DNA from: Cephalopachus bancanus
Lineage: Eukaryota > Chordata > Mammalia > Primates > Tarsiidae
DNA length: 64,000 nt
NCBI GenBank assembly: GCA_027257055.1
Contig: JAPVLO010000054.1
Location: 4,836,001-4,900,000, forward strand
Reading direction: 5' to 3'
In this document: in pieces, positions 47,234 to 58,289 of the stretch
Layout: the number at the start of each line of letters is the position of its first letter
Numbering within the stretch: the first letter of the stretch is position 1
Notes under the pieces: model-generated
What the model saw: the letters and a program-made list of their open reading frames with translations, nothing else
The model's database searches: none
What the model was told of the DNA's origin: nothing
Position numbers and translations under genes: made by a program

Positions 47234-47235
47234 GT

Positions 47236-47297
<62 letters not shown>
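47234..47297. repeat. (TG)n microsatellite
   Basis: About 64 bp, almost uninterrupted TG. On minus it yields a meaningless Thr-His run. Confidence 0.98.
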
Positions 47298-47299
<2 letters not shown>

Positions 47300-47559
47300 G
47301 TGACAGATTACTCCCCACAAGACTATAAGAAACCACATTTAGACTTAGTAGAAGAGACTGCTCTTCGTGGGAGAACCCAGACTTTAAGCTAGACTCAGTA
47401 ACTGGATGGAACATGGGGTGAATTTCCTCAGGGGTGAGGCAAATACGCTTCATTTCTGGGAGGTATATGAGTAGCTGGAGAGTGATTGTGTGATGGAGAC
47501 TATTGGTTGTCTTCCAGCATTCACTTTCTCTTTCCTTTACTCACAGAATTTTCTTTTCA

Positions 47560-47955
47560 TAGTTGGATCTGTGACAGCCCGGAAAGTGACTCCAATTCCA
47601 AACCTATTTTGCAGCTAGTTGTGTGATAAGTTCTGGACCATGGAATATGAGCAGAAATGAGAGCGCCATCTCTGTGTTGTGTCTTTAAAGGCATGGACAT
47701 ATTATTTCCCTCTTCTTGTATTTGGGATGCAGGTATGATGGTAGGAGCTGAACCAGTCACCTTAATTCAGGCATGAAAATGATGCACTGAAGACAGCAGG
47801 GTGGCTTTACCTTCCTTGTTCTAGAAACCTCTGGACCATTACTTCAGAGAGAAAATTTTCTATTGTGTTTAAACCACTGCTGTTTTGAGCCTCTTTATTA
47901 CAGCAGTTTAGACTGGACCCTAAGTACTACAAGTAGTAACGAAAAGCCTGTCCAA
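47560..47955 (+). mobile_element. Old mammal-wide repeat, copy B (family not named)
   Basis: 'gaccatggaatatgagcaga', 'gtgtctttaaaggcatggac', 'gcaggtatgatggtaggagc', 'cagagagaaaattttctatt' and the end 'tttaaaccactgctgttttg', then 'ttacagcagtttagactgga'. The ending resembles many old mammalian LTR/MER repeats. It shares block order with copy A at 45330. Confidence 0.55.
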
Positions 47956-47959
47956 CACG

Positions 47960-48490
47960 TGAATTCACAAAAATCTTGTGGAACTCTTCTGAATTAGGGA
48001 TTCAAGTCAAATCTTATCTATATCTCAAGGGGCAGATGAAGAGAGATAATTAGAATTCAGATCTCCTGTGGGTCTTCTACTTCCTACAACAGACCAGAAA
48101 ACCTAGACAGAAAGTAGAGATGCTGATATTGCCAGGGCAACTTTTGCCCCAAAAGCTGACTGGGGCAATGTGAACCTCACTCTGTCCAAAAATGTAGGTA
48201 AATTTTATATGTTCAGTGTCCTCTGACTCTTTTCTGACACTAATGCTTATTGCTTGTACTAATAGTCAAGTATTGGCAGGAAGAGGAAGAGAGGTCAAAA
48301 CACATATTTTCCCCCCAACAGAAAAATTTGTCTAGCAATGTTTAAATTTAGAGATGCAAAATACATTTCTAAATGTGTCCATCACTGGACTAAATTGGGA
48401 AAGTTATGTTATGGATTTCTTGAGAGGTCTTATACAAAACAGTACTTAACATACATTGGGATTCTTGGAGCAATCTTTCTATGTAAGTCA
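47960..48490. other. Unassigned DNA
   Basis: Nothing recognised. Confidence 0.4.
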
Positions 48491-48560
48491 CCTGCACTCC
48501 AGCCTGGGGGACAGAGGGTGAGACTAATTCAAAAAGAAAGGAAGAAAGAAAGATATATAA
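48491..48560 (+). mobile_element. Short Alu 3' fragment
   Basis: 'cacctgcactccagcctggg' and 'gacagagggtgagactaatt', then an AAAGAAAGGAAG tail: only the last 50 bp of an Alu with its A-rich tail. Confidence 0.85.
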
Positions 48561-48692
48561 CTTTCTTTGCTGTCTCCTGCCAGGCTCTCAGAAGCATTAA
48601 TAAAGGCAACTGATGCAATCTGAGAACATGGGAATTAAATAAAGACTGATCCAGTGGTATCACCATCTACTTACAGAAAAATGGACCTTTTT

Positions 48693-48990
48693 TTGTTGTT
48701 GCTGTTGGTGAGTCAGAGCCTCACTCTGTCGCCCAGGCTGGAGTGCAGTGGCACACTCACAGCCACTGCAGCCTCAACCTGCTGGGCTCAGGTGATCCTT
48801 CTGCCTTAGCCTTCCAAGTAGCTGGAACTACAGGTGTGGGCTACCACACCCAGTTCATTTTTTGATTTATTGTAGAGACGAGGTCTTGCCAAGTTGCCCA
48901 GGCTGGTCTCAAACCCCTGGGCTCAGGCAATCCTCTCGCCTCGGCCTCCCAAAAGTGCTAGAATTACAAGCTTGAGCCACCACGCCCAGC
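48693..48990 (-). mobile_element. Alu, intermediate type, antisense
   Basis: 'gagtcagagcctcactctgt' to 'cttgagccaccacgcccagc'. It has 'gatttattgtagagacgagg' like the special subfamily, but the ordinary GAGCCACCACGCC ending and 'cacactcacagccactgcag' like older Alus. Flanks 'aaatggacctttt' / 'aacatggacatttt' form the target-site duplication. Confidence 0.92.
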
Positions 48991-49330
48991 AACATGGACA
49001 TTTTACACCCAGAAAAGCCTTAAGCAAACACTTGATTCTCAATTTTGCATTCATGGAACGTGAAGTGATTTGATCATTAAGGACAACAGTGGACTGGAGC
49101 ATGGTCTCCTGACATCCTCTATTCTTTAATTATTTTTTACAAATTATTTTGAACAATTTTTAGTTGGCATGTAATAATTGCACATGTTTATGGAATACAA
49201 GTGAAGTAAAATACTTGTGTTTTGATACATGTACACAATAATATGTAATGATCAAATCAGATTAATTAGCATATCCATCACCTCAAACATTTATTATTTC
49301 TTTGTGTTGGAGACATTTAAAAATACTCTC

Positions 49331-49538
49331 CCTTGAACATCCAGTGTAATACTATAAGAAAATGACTGACAGTACTGGGAAACTATGGGGGGGAGGGGAT
49401 TAACAGTAGCAAATATCTGTCTGGGGATGGGGAAACACCTCTTATCAACAGGGTGCCTGAATGAAACGTAATTGTACACCTAACCCTTAACTGTACCCCA
49501 CAAAACCATAATAAAAAAATATTGATTAATAAAAAAAA
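49331..49538 (+). mobile_element. Young L1 3' fragment inside the antisense L1
   Basis: Opposite orientation to its host. 'gtgtaatactataagaaaat', 'gactgacagtactgggaaac' and 'taactgtaccccacaaaacc' then poly(A) correspond to the 3' UTR at 425-670 (reversed there). Only about 200 bp was copied. Target-site duplication 'aaaatactctc' (49320-49330) and 'aaaatcctctc' (about 49537-49547). Confidence 0.88.
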
Positions 49539-51443
49539 AATCCTCTCTTCCAGCTATTTGAAAATATGCAATGAATTATTATTGGCTATAATCGCCCTAC
49601 TAGAAATCATTCCTTCTAGCTAGCTGTAATTTTGTATTTGTTAACCAACCTCTCCCCGTTTACCTTTCCCCACCACCCTTCCCAGTCTCTAAAAACCACA
49701 ATTCTACTCTCTACTTCTATGTACTTAACTTTTTTAACTCATGCGAGTAAGAACATGTAGTATTTATCTTTCTGTGCCTGACTTATTTCATTTAACATAA
49801 TGTCCTTCAGGCTCATTCACGCTGTGGTAAATGTCAGGATTTTATTCTTTAAAAAAAAACTGAATAGTATTCTACTATGTATATAGAAAAGGTACATCAC
49901 AGTTTTTAAAAATCCATTTGTTTGTTGATGGACATTTAGGTTGACACCATATCTTGGCTACTGTGAATAAACACGGAAGCACAGATATCTCTTCAATATA
50001 CCGATCCCTTCCTTTGTATGAATACACAGTAGTTAAGATTGTTGGATTATATGTTGGTTCTATTGGTAGATTATCAGACAATTTCATACTGTTTTCTACA
50101 GTGGCTGGACTAATTTACATTCCCACCAACAATATATAGCAATTTTCTTTCTCTGCATCCTTGCCAGCATTTGTTATTATTATTATTTTCTATAATAGCC
50201 ATTCGAACTGGGATGAGATGACATCTCATTGTGACTTTGATTTGCATTTCCTTGATGATTAGTGAAGTCGAGCATTTTCTGACATACTTGATGGCCGTTT
50301 GCATGTCTTCTTTTGAGAAACGTCTGTTCAGATCCTTTGTCCATTTAAAAATAAAACTACTTGATTTTTTTGTTTGTTTTGCTGTTGAATTGAGTCACTT
50401 GCATGTTCTGAATATCAGTCCCTTGTTAAATGAAAGTTTGCAGTTATTTTCCCTCATTCTATAGGTTGTCTCTTCACTTCGTTGATTGTTTTCTTTGCTG
50501 TGCAGAAACTTTTCACGTTTGTATATAGACCCATTTGTATATTTTTGCTTCTGTTGCCCATGCTTTTAAAGTCTTACTCATAAAATCTTTGCCTAAATCA
50601 GTGTCCTAAAACATTTTCCCTGTGTTTTATTCTAATAGTTTAATAGTTTTGAATCTTATGTTTAAATCTTTAATTCGTTTTGAGTAGACTTTTGTGAATG
50701 GTGAGAGATAGGGGTCTAGTTTTACATATTCAGTTTTTCCATCACCATTTATTGAAGAAACTGTCCTTTCTCCAGTATATGTTCTTGGTGCCCTTGTCAA
50801 CAACTAGTTAGCTGTAAATATGTAGATTTATTTTGGGGTTCTCTATTCTGTTCCATTGATCCATGTGTCTGTTTTTATGCCATTAGCATGCTGTTTTGGA
50901 TACTATAGTTTTGTAGCATATTTTAAAGTCAGATAGTGTGATAGCTCTAGCTTTGTTCTTTTTGCTCAATATTGCTTTGGTTATTTATGGTCTTTTGTGG
51001 TTACATACACATTTTAGGATTTTTTTTGTCTAGTTCTATGAAGAATACCATTGTTGTTTTGATAGGCATCATATTAAATCTGTAAATTGCTTTAGACAGA
51101 ATGGTCATTTTAACAGTATTAATTTTTTTTTTCAATTCATGACTATGGAATTATTTTATTTATTTGTATCCTCCTCAATTTCTTTCACCAGTGTTTTGTG
51201 ATTTTCATTGTAGAGATATTTCACTTCCTTGGTGAAATTCATTCCTAAATAATTTTTTTTGTAGCTATTGTAAATGAGATTGCTTTCTTGATTTCCTTAT
51301 TAGCTATTTTATTATTGGTATATAGAAACATTACTGATATTTGGACATTGATTATGTATTATGAAACTTTACTGAATTGATCAGTTATAAGAGTTTTTTT
51401 TGGTAGAGTCTTTAGATTTCTCTTCATATATAAGATTATGTCA

Positions 51444-51761
51444 GCCGGGTTCGGTGGCTCAGCCTGTAATCCCGCGCTTTGGGAGGCTGAGGTGAGTGGA
51501 TTGCCTGAGCCCGTAGGTTCGAGACCTGCCTGGGCAACTTGACGAGACCTCATCTCTACAATAAATTTAAAAAATCAGCCGGGCATGGTAGCATGCGCCT
51601 GTAGTTCCAGCTACTTGGAAGGCTGAGGCAGAAGGATCACCGGAGCCCAGCAGGTCAAGGCTGCAGTGGCCAGGAGGGCCACTGCATTCCAGTCTGGGCG
51701 ACAGAGTGAGACTCCAACTCAAAAACAACAACAACAAAAAAAACCCTACAAACAAACAAAA
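51444..51761 (+). mobile_element. Alu, lineage-specific subfamily, inside the L1
   Basis: 'gccgggttcggtggctcagc' to 'gactccaactc' with a CAACAA/CAAA tail. Target-site duplication 'aagattatgtca' at 51432-51443 and 51763-51774. The L1 is continuous when it is removed. Confidence 0.97.
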
Positions 51762-52240
51762 AAAGATTATGTCATCTACAAAGAGAGTCAATTTGACATC
51801 CTCTTTTCAAATTTGAATGCTCTTTATTTATTTCTCTGGTCTGATTACCCTGACCTAGGACTTGCAGTAGAATGTTGAGTAAGGGTGGTAAAAGTGTACA
51901 TCCTTATCTTGTTCCAGTTCTTAGTTATAAGGGTTTCAATTTTTCCACATTTAATATAACATTAGCCGTGGGTTTATCATATATGGACTTTATTGTGTTC
52001 GGGTATATTTCTTCTATCTTTAAGGAATGTTGAAATTTATCAAATATTTTTTCTGCGTTATTGATATGATCACAAGGTTTTTGTTCTTCATTCTGTTTAT
52101 ATAATAAATCACATATATTGATTTGCACATGTTTAAAAATTTCTGAATTCCTGAAATGAATCCCACCTCATGGTGTATTATTTTTTTGATGTGTTGCTGT
52201 GTTTGGTTTGTTAGTGTTTTGTGGAGAATTTTTGCATCTA

Positions 52241-52816
52241 TGAGGGAGGAACCAAGAAAACCTGGAACTAATTTTTGGAGGGTGGGTACCTTGTAGTACC
52301 TTTGCTAGGTTAAGTGTTCCAGGAACCCATCAGCATCAGTGTACTAGCTAGCATTTCTGTGAGAGGCTGCATTCAACTTTAGTGAATTTTATTTTATTTT
52401 TTGGCAGGGGGATTCTTTCGACGCATTTGCCTGTTTCATGATTTACAAGTGCACCCTGCCCACACTGCACTGCGTATTCAGCAGTTTTTGACAAAAAACT
52501 GCATGACCCCTGTGTCCCACCCTCCCTATTCACCTGATCTCGCCCTCAGTGTGTTTTTGTTTGTTTGTTTCCTTGAATGAAGAAAGTCCTCAAAGGGAAA
52601 TGTTTTGCCAATGTGGAAGAGGTGAAACAAAAAACAGCAGAAGCACTAAAAGGCATCAAAATTGATGAGTTCAAAAAATGTTTTGAGTTGTCGAAAAAGC
52701 ATCCTAATAGGTATATTGCACCAAAGTGTACTTTGAAGGTGACAAGTTTAAGCATGTAAGAATAAATGCACAATTTTTTATAAATAAATTCTGGGTTTTT
52801 TTTAATTTCCCCCTTG
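52241..52816 (+). mobile_element. Mariner deletion derivative, copy 3 (both ends present)
   Basis: 576 bp bounded by TA at 52239-52240 and 52817-52818. The 5' end 'tgagggaggaacc' and the reversed 3' end 'caagggggaaa' are inverted repeats. A 5' non-coding part of about 150 bp is followed directly by the transposase 3' third: the residues 'HPPYSPDLALSV' hold the third catalytic aspartate position, then a frameshift, then an intact 60-codon stretch (52577-52759) with KKVLKGKCFANVEEVKQKTA, DEFKKCFE and NRYIAP and a stop. The helix-turn-helix and the first two catalytic aspartates are missing, so it cannot encode a working transposase. The host L1 reads 'gcatcta/tgttcatta' across the empty site. 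Confidence 0.93.
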
Positions 52817-53753
52817 TATGTTCATTAGAGATAAAGACCTGTAGTGTTTTTTCATTGTTTTGGTATCCTTGTCTGGTTTTGATACAAGGGTAATGCTGGT
52901 TTTGTAGAATGAATTAGAAATAATTTCCTCCTCTTAATTTTTTGGAATAATTTGAAAAGAGTTAGTATTTGTTCTTTTTTAAAGGTTTGGTAGAATTCAG
53001 CAGTAAAGTTATTTAATCCTTTACTTTTCTTTGTTGGGAAACTTTTTGTTATCAATTTAATCTCATTACCTGTTATTGGTCTGTTTAGGTATTCTTTTTC
53101 TTATTAGTTCAATGTTGGTGGCTGTGTGTGTCCAATAATTTATTTGTCTTTCTAATTTGTTGGACTATAGTTTTTAATAGTAGTCTTTAATGATTCTTTG
53201 TATTTATGTGGTATCAGTTGTAATGTCTCCTTTTTATTTCTAATTTTATTTATTTGGGTCTCCTCTCTATTTTTATTAGTCTAGCTAATGGTTTGTCAAT
53301 TTTGTTGATCTTTTCACAAACCAGTTTTTTACTTCATTGATCTTTTGTGATTATTTGTCTCTATTTCATTTAGTTCTGCTATGATATTTATTACTTATTT
53401 TCTTCTCCTAATTTTGGGTTTGGTATGTTCTTGCTTTTCTAGTTTCTTGAGTTGCACCATTAGATTGTTTATTTGAAATCTTTATGTTTGGTGTTTCGTA
53501 CTATAAATGTTCATTCATAGTGCTGTATCTTACAGGTTTTGGCATGTTGTGTTTTCATTTCCATTTGTTTTCAGACACCTTTAAAAATTTTATTCTTAAT
53601 TTCTTCACTGACCCATTGGTTGGTTAGGAGCTTGTCCTTTAATTTCCACATATTTGTATAGTTTCCAAATTCCTCTTGCTACTGATTTTTAGGTTTATTC
53701 TATTATGTTCTGAGAAAATACTAGATATAATTTAAATTAAAAAAAAAAACTGT

Positions 53754-54045
53754 TAGCCAGGCTCGGTGGCTCAGCCTATAATCCCAACGCTTTGGGAGGC
53801 TAAGGTGAGTGGATTGCCTGAGCCCGCAGGTTCGAGACCCACCTGGGCAACTTGGCGAGACCTCATCTCTACAATAAATCAAAAAATTAGCCGGGCATGG
53901 TAGCACGCGGCTGTAGTTCCAGCTACTTGGAAGGCTGAGGCGGAAGGATTGCCAGAGCCCAGCAGGTCGAGGCTGCGGTGGCCGGGAGCGTGCCACTGCA
54001 CTCCAGTCTGGGTGACAGAGACTCCAACTCAAAAAAATAAATAAA
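53754..54045 (+). mobile_element. Alu, lineage-specific subfamily, inside the L1
   Basis: 'agccaggctcggtggctcag' to 'cagagactccaactc', with an AAATAAATAAAT tail. Flanks 'aaaaaaactgtta' / 'tttaaaaattgttga' suggest an imperfect target-site duplication. A deletion removed 'gtga' in the GACAGAGTGAGAC block. Confidence 0.93.
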
Positions 54046-54698
54046 TAAAAATTTAAAAATTGTTGAATCTTGTTGTGGTCTAACATATGATCTATCCTGG
54101 AGAATGTTCCATGTGCTGCTGAAAAGAATGTGTATTCTGCAGCTGTTGGATGAACTGTTTGGTAAATATCTGTTAGGTCCATCTGGTCCACAGTGAAGTT
54201 TAAGTCCAATGTTTCTTTGTTGATTTTTCATCTAAGTGATCTGCCCAAATGCTAAAAGTGAGGCGTTGAAGTTCCTCACTATTATTGTATTGGCGTTTAT
54301 CTCCCCCTTTAGATCTAAATATATTTGCTCTATGTACCTGAGTGTTCTGGGTGCATATATATTTAGAATTGTTATATCCTCTTGCTGATTTGACCCCTTT
54401 ATCACTATGTAATAATCTTATTTGTCTCCTTTTATTTTTTTATGTAAAGTCTATTTTGTCTAATACAGTATAGCTATTCCTGCTTGCTTTTGGTTTCACT
54501 TTGCTTGGAATGACATTTTCCATATCTTCATTTTCAGTCTAATGTGTCTTTATAGGTGAGGTTAGGTTAGGCAGCATATAGTTGACCCTTGTTTTTCTCA
54601 TCCATTTAGTAAGTCTATGTCTTATAGTTAGAAAATTTGATTCATTTACATTAGAAGTTATTATTAATAGCTAAGGACTTACCCATGTCATTTTGTTA

Positions 54699-54873
54699 AT
54701 TGGCATGTTGTGTTTTCATTTCCATTTGTTTTCAGACACCTTTAAAAATTTTGGCATGTTGTGTTTTCATTTCCATTTGCTTTCAGACATCTTTAAACAT
54801 TTTATTCTTAATTTCTTCACTGACCCATTGGTTGTTTAGGAGCATGTCCTTTAATTTCCACATATTTGTATAG
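54699..54873 (-). repeat. Templated duplication inside the L1
   Basis: It holds a 52-bp and then a 123-bp copy of the L1 segment at 53539-53661 ('ttggcatgttgtgttttcat' to 'cacatatttgtatag'), in tandem and in the same orientation, about 1.1 kb from the source. The flanks 'cattttgttaatt' and 'attattttggttgttttgc' join normally in L1, so these 175 bp are extra. Confidence 0.9.
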
Positions 54874-57108
54874 TAATTATTTTGGTTGTTTTGCATACAC
54901 TTTGATTCTTTATTCTTAATTTTATCTTAATTGTTTGATTTACTATAGTGATAATGTTTGATTCTTTTTTCTTTCTCATTTATGTATTGCTCTATAAGTG
55001 AGTTTTATACTTTTCTGTACTTTTTCATTATGGTAGATATCATCCTTTTACTTCTACATATTGGACTTAAAAACTTTTGTAGGATCCATCTTTGGGGTGA
55101 TGAAATTTCTCAGATTTTGCTTGTGTGAGAGAAACTTTATTTCTCCTTTATTTCTGAGAGATGGCTTTACTGAGTATAATATTCTTAGTTGAAATTTTTT
55201 TGTTTTGTGGGTTTTTTTTTCTTTTAGCACTTAGAATATATTATCTCATTCTATTCTGGCCTCTGAGATTTCTGCTAAAAAATATTCCATTCGTCTGATG
55301 GGGATTCTCTTTTATATGATTTGATGCTTTTTTGTTGCTATTTGTAGAATTATTTCTTTATCTTTTACCTTTGACAACTTAACTATAATGTACCTAAGGA
55401 CCTGATTGGGTTGGATCTACTTGGGGATCTTTAAGCTTCTCATATCTCGATGTCTATACCTCTCACAAAACTTGGGAAGTTTTCAGTAATTATTTTGTTA
55501 AACTGGATTTCTCTGCTTTTTCTCGTCTCTTCATTTTCTGAAACTTCCATACTGTATTTGTTTGCTTAATGGTGTCCTGCTTTTGTCATTCTTTTAAACT
55601 CTTTTTTTTCTTTTTTGTTTGAGTTATTTCAAAAGACCTATCTTCAAGTTTATAAATTCTTTCTTCTGCTTGATCTACTCTATTGTTGAAGTATTCAATT
55701 GTATTTTTTATTTCATTCATTAAATTCTTAGTTCCAAGAGTATATTTGGTTCTTTTTTATATCTATATCTTTGTTGAATTTCTCATTCAGATCATTAATT
55801 ATATCTCTGCTTGTGTTGAATTGTCTATTTGTGTTCTTTTGTATCTTGCTGAGTCTCCTTAAGATCATTATATATATTCCCCCCCCCGGCATTTCATGAA
55901 TTTTCTTTTCTTGGGGGAGGGGTCAGCTACTAAAAAAATTATTGTTTTCCTTTGGAGGTGTTAAGTTTCCTTGTCTTTTAAAAAGTTTATTGTGCCTTTA
56001 TATTTATATTTGTGCATCTGGTGGAACAGTCACTTTTTCCAATTTTATGATGTTGCTTTTGTAGGAAAAGACTTTTTCCTGTAGGTATGTCCTATAGTGT
56101 TGGTTGGATAGGTTGCTTTGGCTTAGATTCTAGTGGTCTCAGTAGTCCCATATGATTCATTTGGCTGTAACAGACATCAGTGGTATCTGTGAATGCCTCC
56201 TAGGCCTAGGCTGTGGCTTTTTGTGGAGGCTGTGACATGGCTTTGCTGGGGATGTAAACATTGAGTGGGTTGGAACTTGGGTCCTTAGATGACATATGTG
56301 ACACACAGCAGCCTCATTGCTGGAGGTGGTGAGATCACTTCTGGGCACAGCAGTGGTCCCTGAGTAAGCCAGTTCTCAAGGTATCCTCAGCTCTCAGACT
56401 CTGGGTAGTGAATGCATTGGCTCCCCCTTTCCTGCTGTGCTGGACTTCCTGTTTCCCAGTGTGTAGGGCACTGCATGGGCTTGGTTGCTAAAGTCACAGC
56501 TGCACTGTTGGGTTCAGCTGGTATTGCAACACTGCAGATCTTCAAATGGGTATGGTGAGATGTTAGTGGGCCCCAAGCACATAGAATTTCAGGAGCTACT
56601 GGTGCCTATGGCAAGATGTGTTCTGCTAGTCACTTCGTATCAAAATGGCATTGTTCTGAAACAGCCTGGATCCTGGAGAGTAGAGGATGACCCAGCATAA
56701 ATTTTCTTTCTGGAATATGCAGACGTGTGGACTCCAGGCATCTTCCCATACTGGATTCAGGACCTGTGAGAATTGTGGTATTCTCCTGTAGCTAGGATTA
56801 CAGGCATCTGCGGTGGGAAGGTGGCATGCTGGGGATCTTCTGCTCAATTTTTCCCTGCAATGAGAAGTCCCTCTTGGCTCCAAGCTGATCCTGGCCAGTT
56901 GCTTTACTTCTCTCTATATACTACCATCTTGAGTTTGGAGGCTCTTTGTCACTTCCTTGCTGAATTCCAGTATTCTCCCTTAGACCTTCTATTCAACATA
57001 TGTTTACCTTTTTATTATTTGGGGTCTTTTGTGTAGAGTAGGTGAGTGCTGAGAGCCTCTAGCCAGCCATCTTAATGATCTCCACCGTTGTTCTGCCTCA
57101 CTTTCTCT

Positions 57109-57395
57109 CCTTTTTTGAGTCAGAGTCTCACTCTGTCACTCAGGCTGAAGTACAGTGGCATGCTCATGGCCACCACAGCCTCGACCTGCTGGGCTCAGGT
57201 GATCCTTCTGCCTTAGCCTTCCAAGTAACTGAAACTACAGGCATGCGCCACCACGCATGGCTAATTTTATGATTTATTGTAGAGACGAGGCCTCGCCATA
57301 TTTTTCAGGCTGGTCTCGAACCCCTGAGCTCAGGCAGTTCTCTCATCTCTGCCTCTCAAAGTGCTGAGATTACAGGCATGAGCCACCATGCCTAG
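57109..57395 (-). mobile_element. Alu, intermediate type, antisense
   Basis: 'gagtcagagtctcactctgt' to 'catgagccaccatgcctag'. Mixed features: older ending, but 'gatttattgtagagacgagg' of the younger subfamily. The target sequence 'tcactttctct' flanks it (57098-57108 and 57397-57407). Confidence 0.93.
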
Positions 57396-57407
57396 TTCAC
57401 TTTCTCT

Positions 57408-57691
57408 ATTTTTTTTTTTTTTTTTTGAGCTGGAGTCTCACTCTGTCACCCAGACTGGAGTGCAGTTGCCGCTCCTGGCTACCGCAGCCTTGACCTGCTG
57501 GGCTCCGGCCTTAGCTTTCCAAGTAGCTGGAATAACAGGCGTACACTACCACGCCCAGCTAATTTTTTGATTTATTGTAGAGATGAGGTCTCACCAAATT
57601 GCCCAGGTGGGTCTCGAACCCACGGGCTCAGGTAATCCACTCACCTCAGCCTCCTAAGGCACGGGATTACAGGCTGAGCCACCGAGCCCGG
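57408..57691 (-). mobile_element. Alu, lineage-specific subfamily, antisense
   Basis: Poly(T), 'gagctggagtctcactctgt' to 'gctgagccaccgagcccggc'. It used the right-hand target-site copy of the preceding Alu, giving a third copy, 'cttactttctgt', at 57692-57703. A 20-bp internal deletion lies near 57505. Confidence 0.95.
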
Positions 57692-57844
57692 CTTACTTTC
57701 TGTCTTTAGAAAGTCTATTGGGGATCTTATCAAGGGAGAAACACATGCTATCTGGGAGCTTCCATCAGGATTGCTGAGGGACCTCTGAATTGAAGCTTTG
57801 CAATATCCACCACTTCCTTTTAGACAAAGCCTCTACTCTTACAG

Positions 57845-58235
57845 ATAATAGCTATTCCCTCATTGAGCAAATGTTAATAGAGATCGACTCTGAGTCAAGT
57901 GCTATTGAAGATGGTGAGGTTATAGACACAAATCTCTACTCTCTTGAACTTGCACAATAGTAAACACAATAAATAAATTATATAGAATGTTAAAAATGCA
58001 ACAGAAGAAAAGAAATCAGGCAAAGGGAATGAGGGATATCATGTTGGGAGTGTTGGTATAATTTTAAATTGAGTGATCAGAGTGGGCTTCACTGAGATGT
58101 TCATAGTACTTCAAAGTCCTGAAGGAAGTAAGAGAATGGACCATGTGAATATTTCAGTGAGTAAGTACCCAGTGGAGGGGAAAGTCAGTTTAAAAGGCCC
58201 TGAAGCAGGAAGGTTCCTGGCTAGCTAGTAGAAAT
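57845..58235 (-). mobile_element. L2 fragment, antisense
   Basis: 'cattgagcaaatgttaatag', 'tgagtcaagtgctattgaag', 'cagagtgggcttcactgaga', 'tcaaagtcctgaaggaagta' and 'ggccctgaagcaggaaggtt' follow the reversed L2 over almost 400 bp. The longest L2 piece here. Confidence 0.8.
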
Positions 58236-58289
58236 TTAGCTTCTTGCACTCCTGGTAAATGGTCACATAGGCCATGGAGGTCAAAGGTA

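Larger units (their letters stand above)
49126..57078 (-). mobile_element. Near full-length antisense L1, interrupted four times
   Basis: Minus-strand L1. Its 3' UTR lies at 49126-49560 (split), the ORF2 end at about 49900-50340, and the ORF2 body runs on with landmarks such as 'ttgttcttggtgcccttgtc'-type sequence (about 50785), 'gcctaaatcagtgtcc', 'attggtctgtttaggtattc' and 'gagaatgtgtattctgcagc'-type sequence (54120-54150). Upstream regions reach 57078, where 'agccagccatctt' matches the reversed L1 5' end. Removing the insertions at 49331, 51444, 52241 and 53754 and the duplication at 54699 leaves about 6.3 kb, the normal L1 length. Both frames are broken by many stops. An intermediate-age (L1MA/L1PB-like) family is my estimate. 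Confidence 0.88.

Noticed and set aside
47217..47453. Frame with a long Thr-His run
   Set aside because: It is the translation of the (TG)n microsatellite on the opposite strand.
52239..52818. Intact, autonomous mariner
   Set aside because: At 576 bp it is less than half the usual length of about 1.3 kb, lacks the DNA-binding domain and two catalytic aspartates, and has a frameshift.
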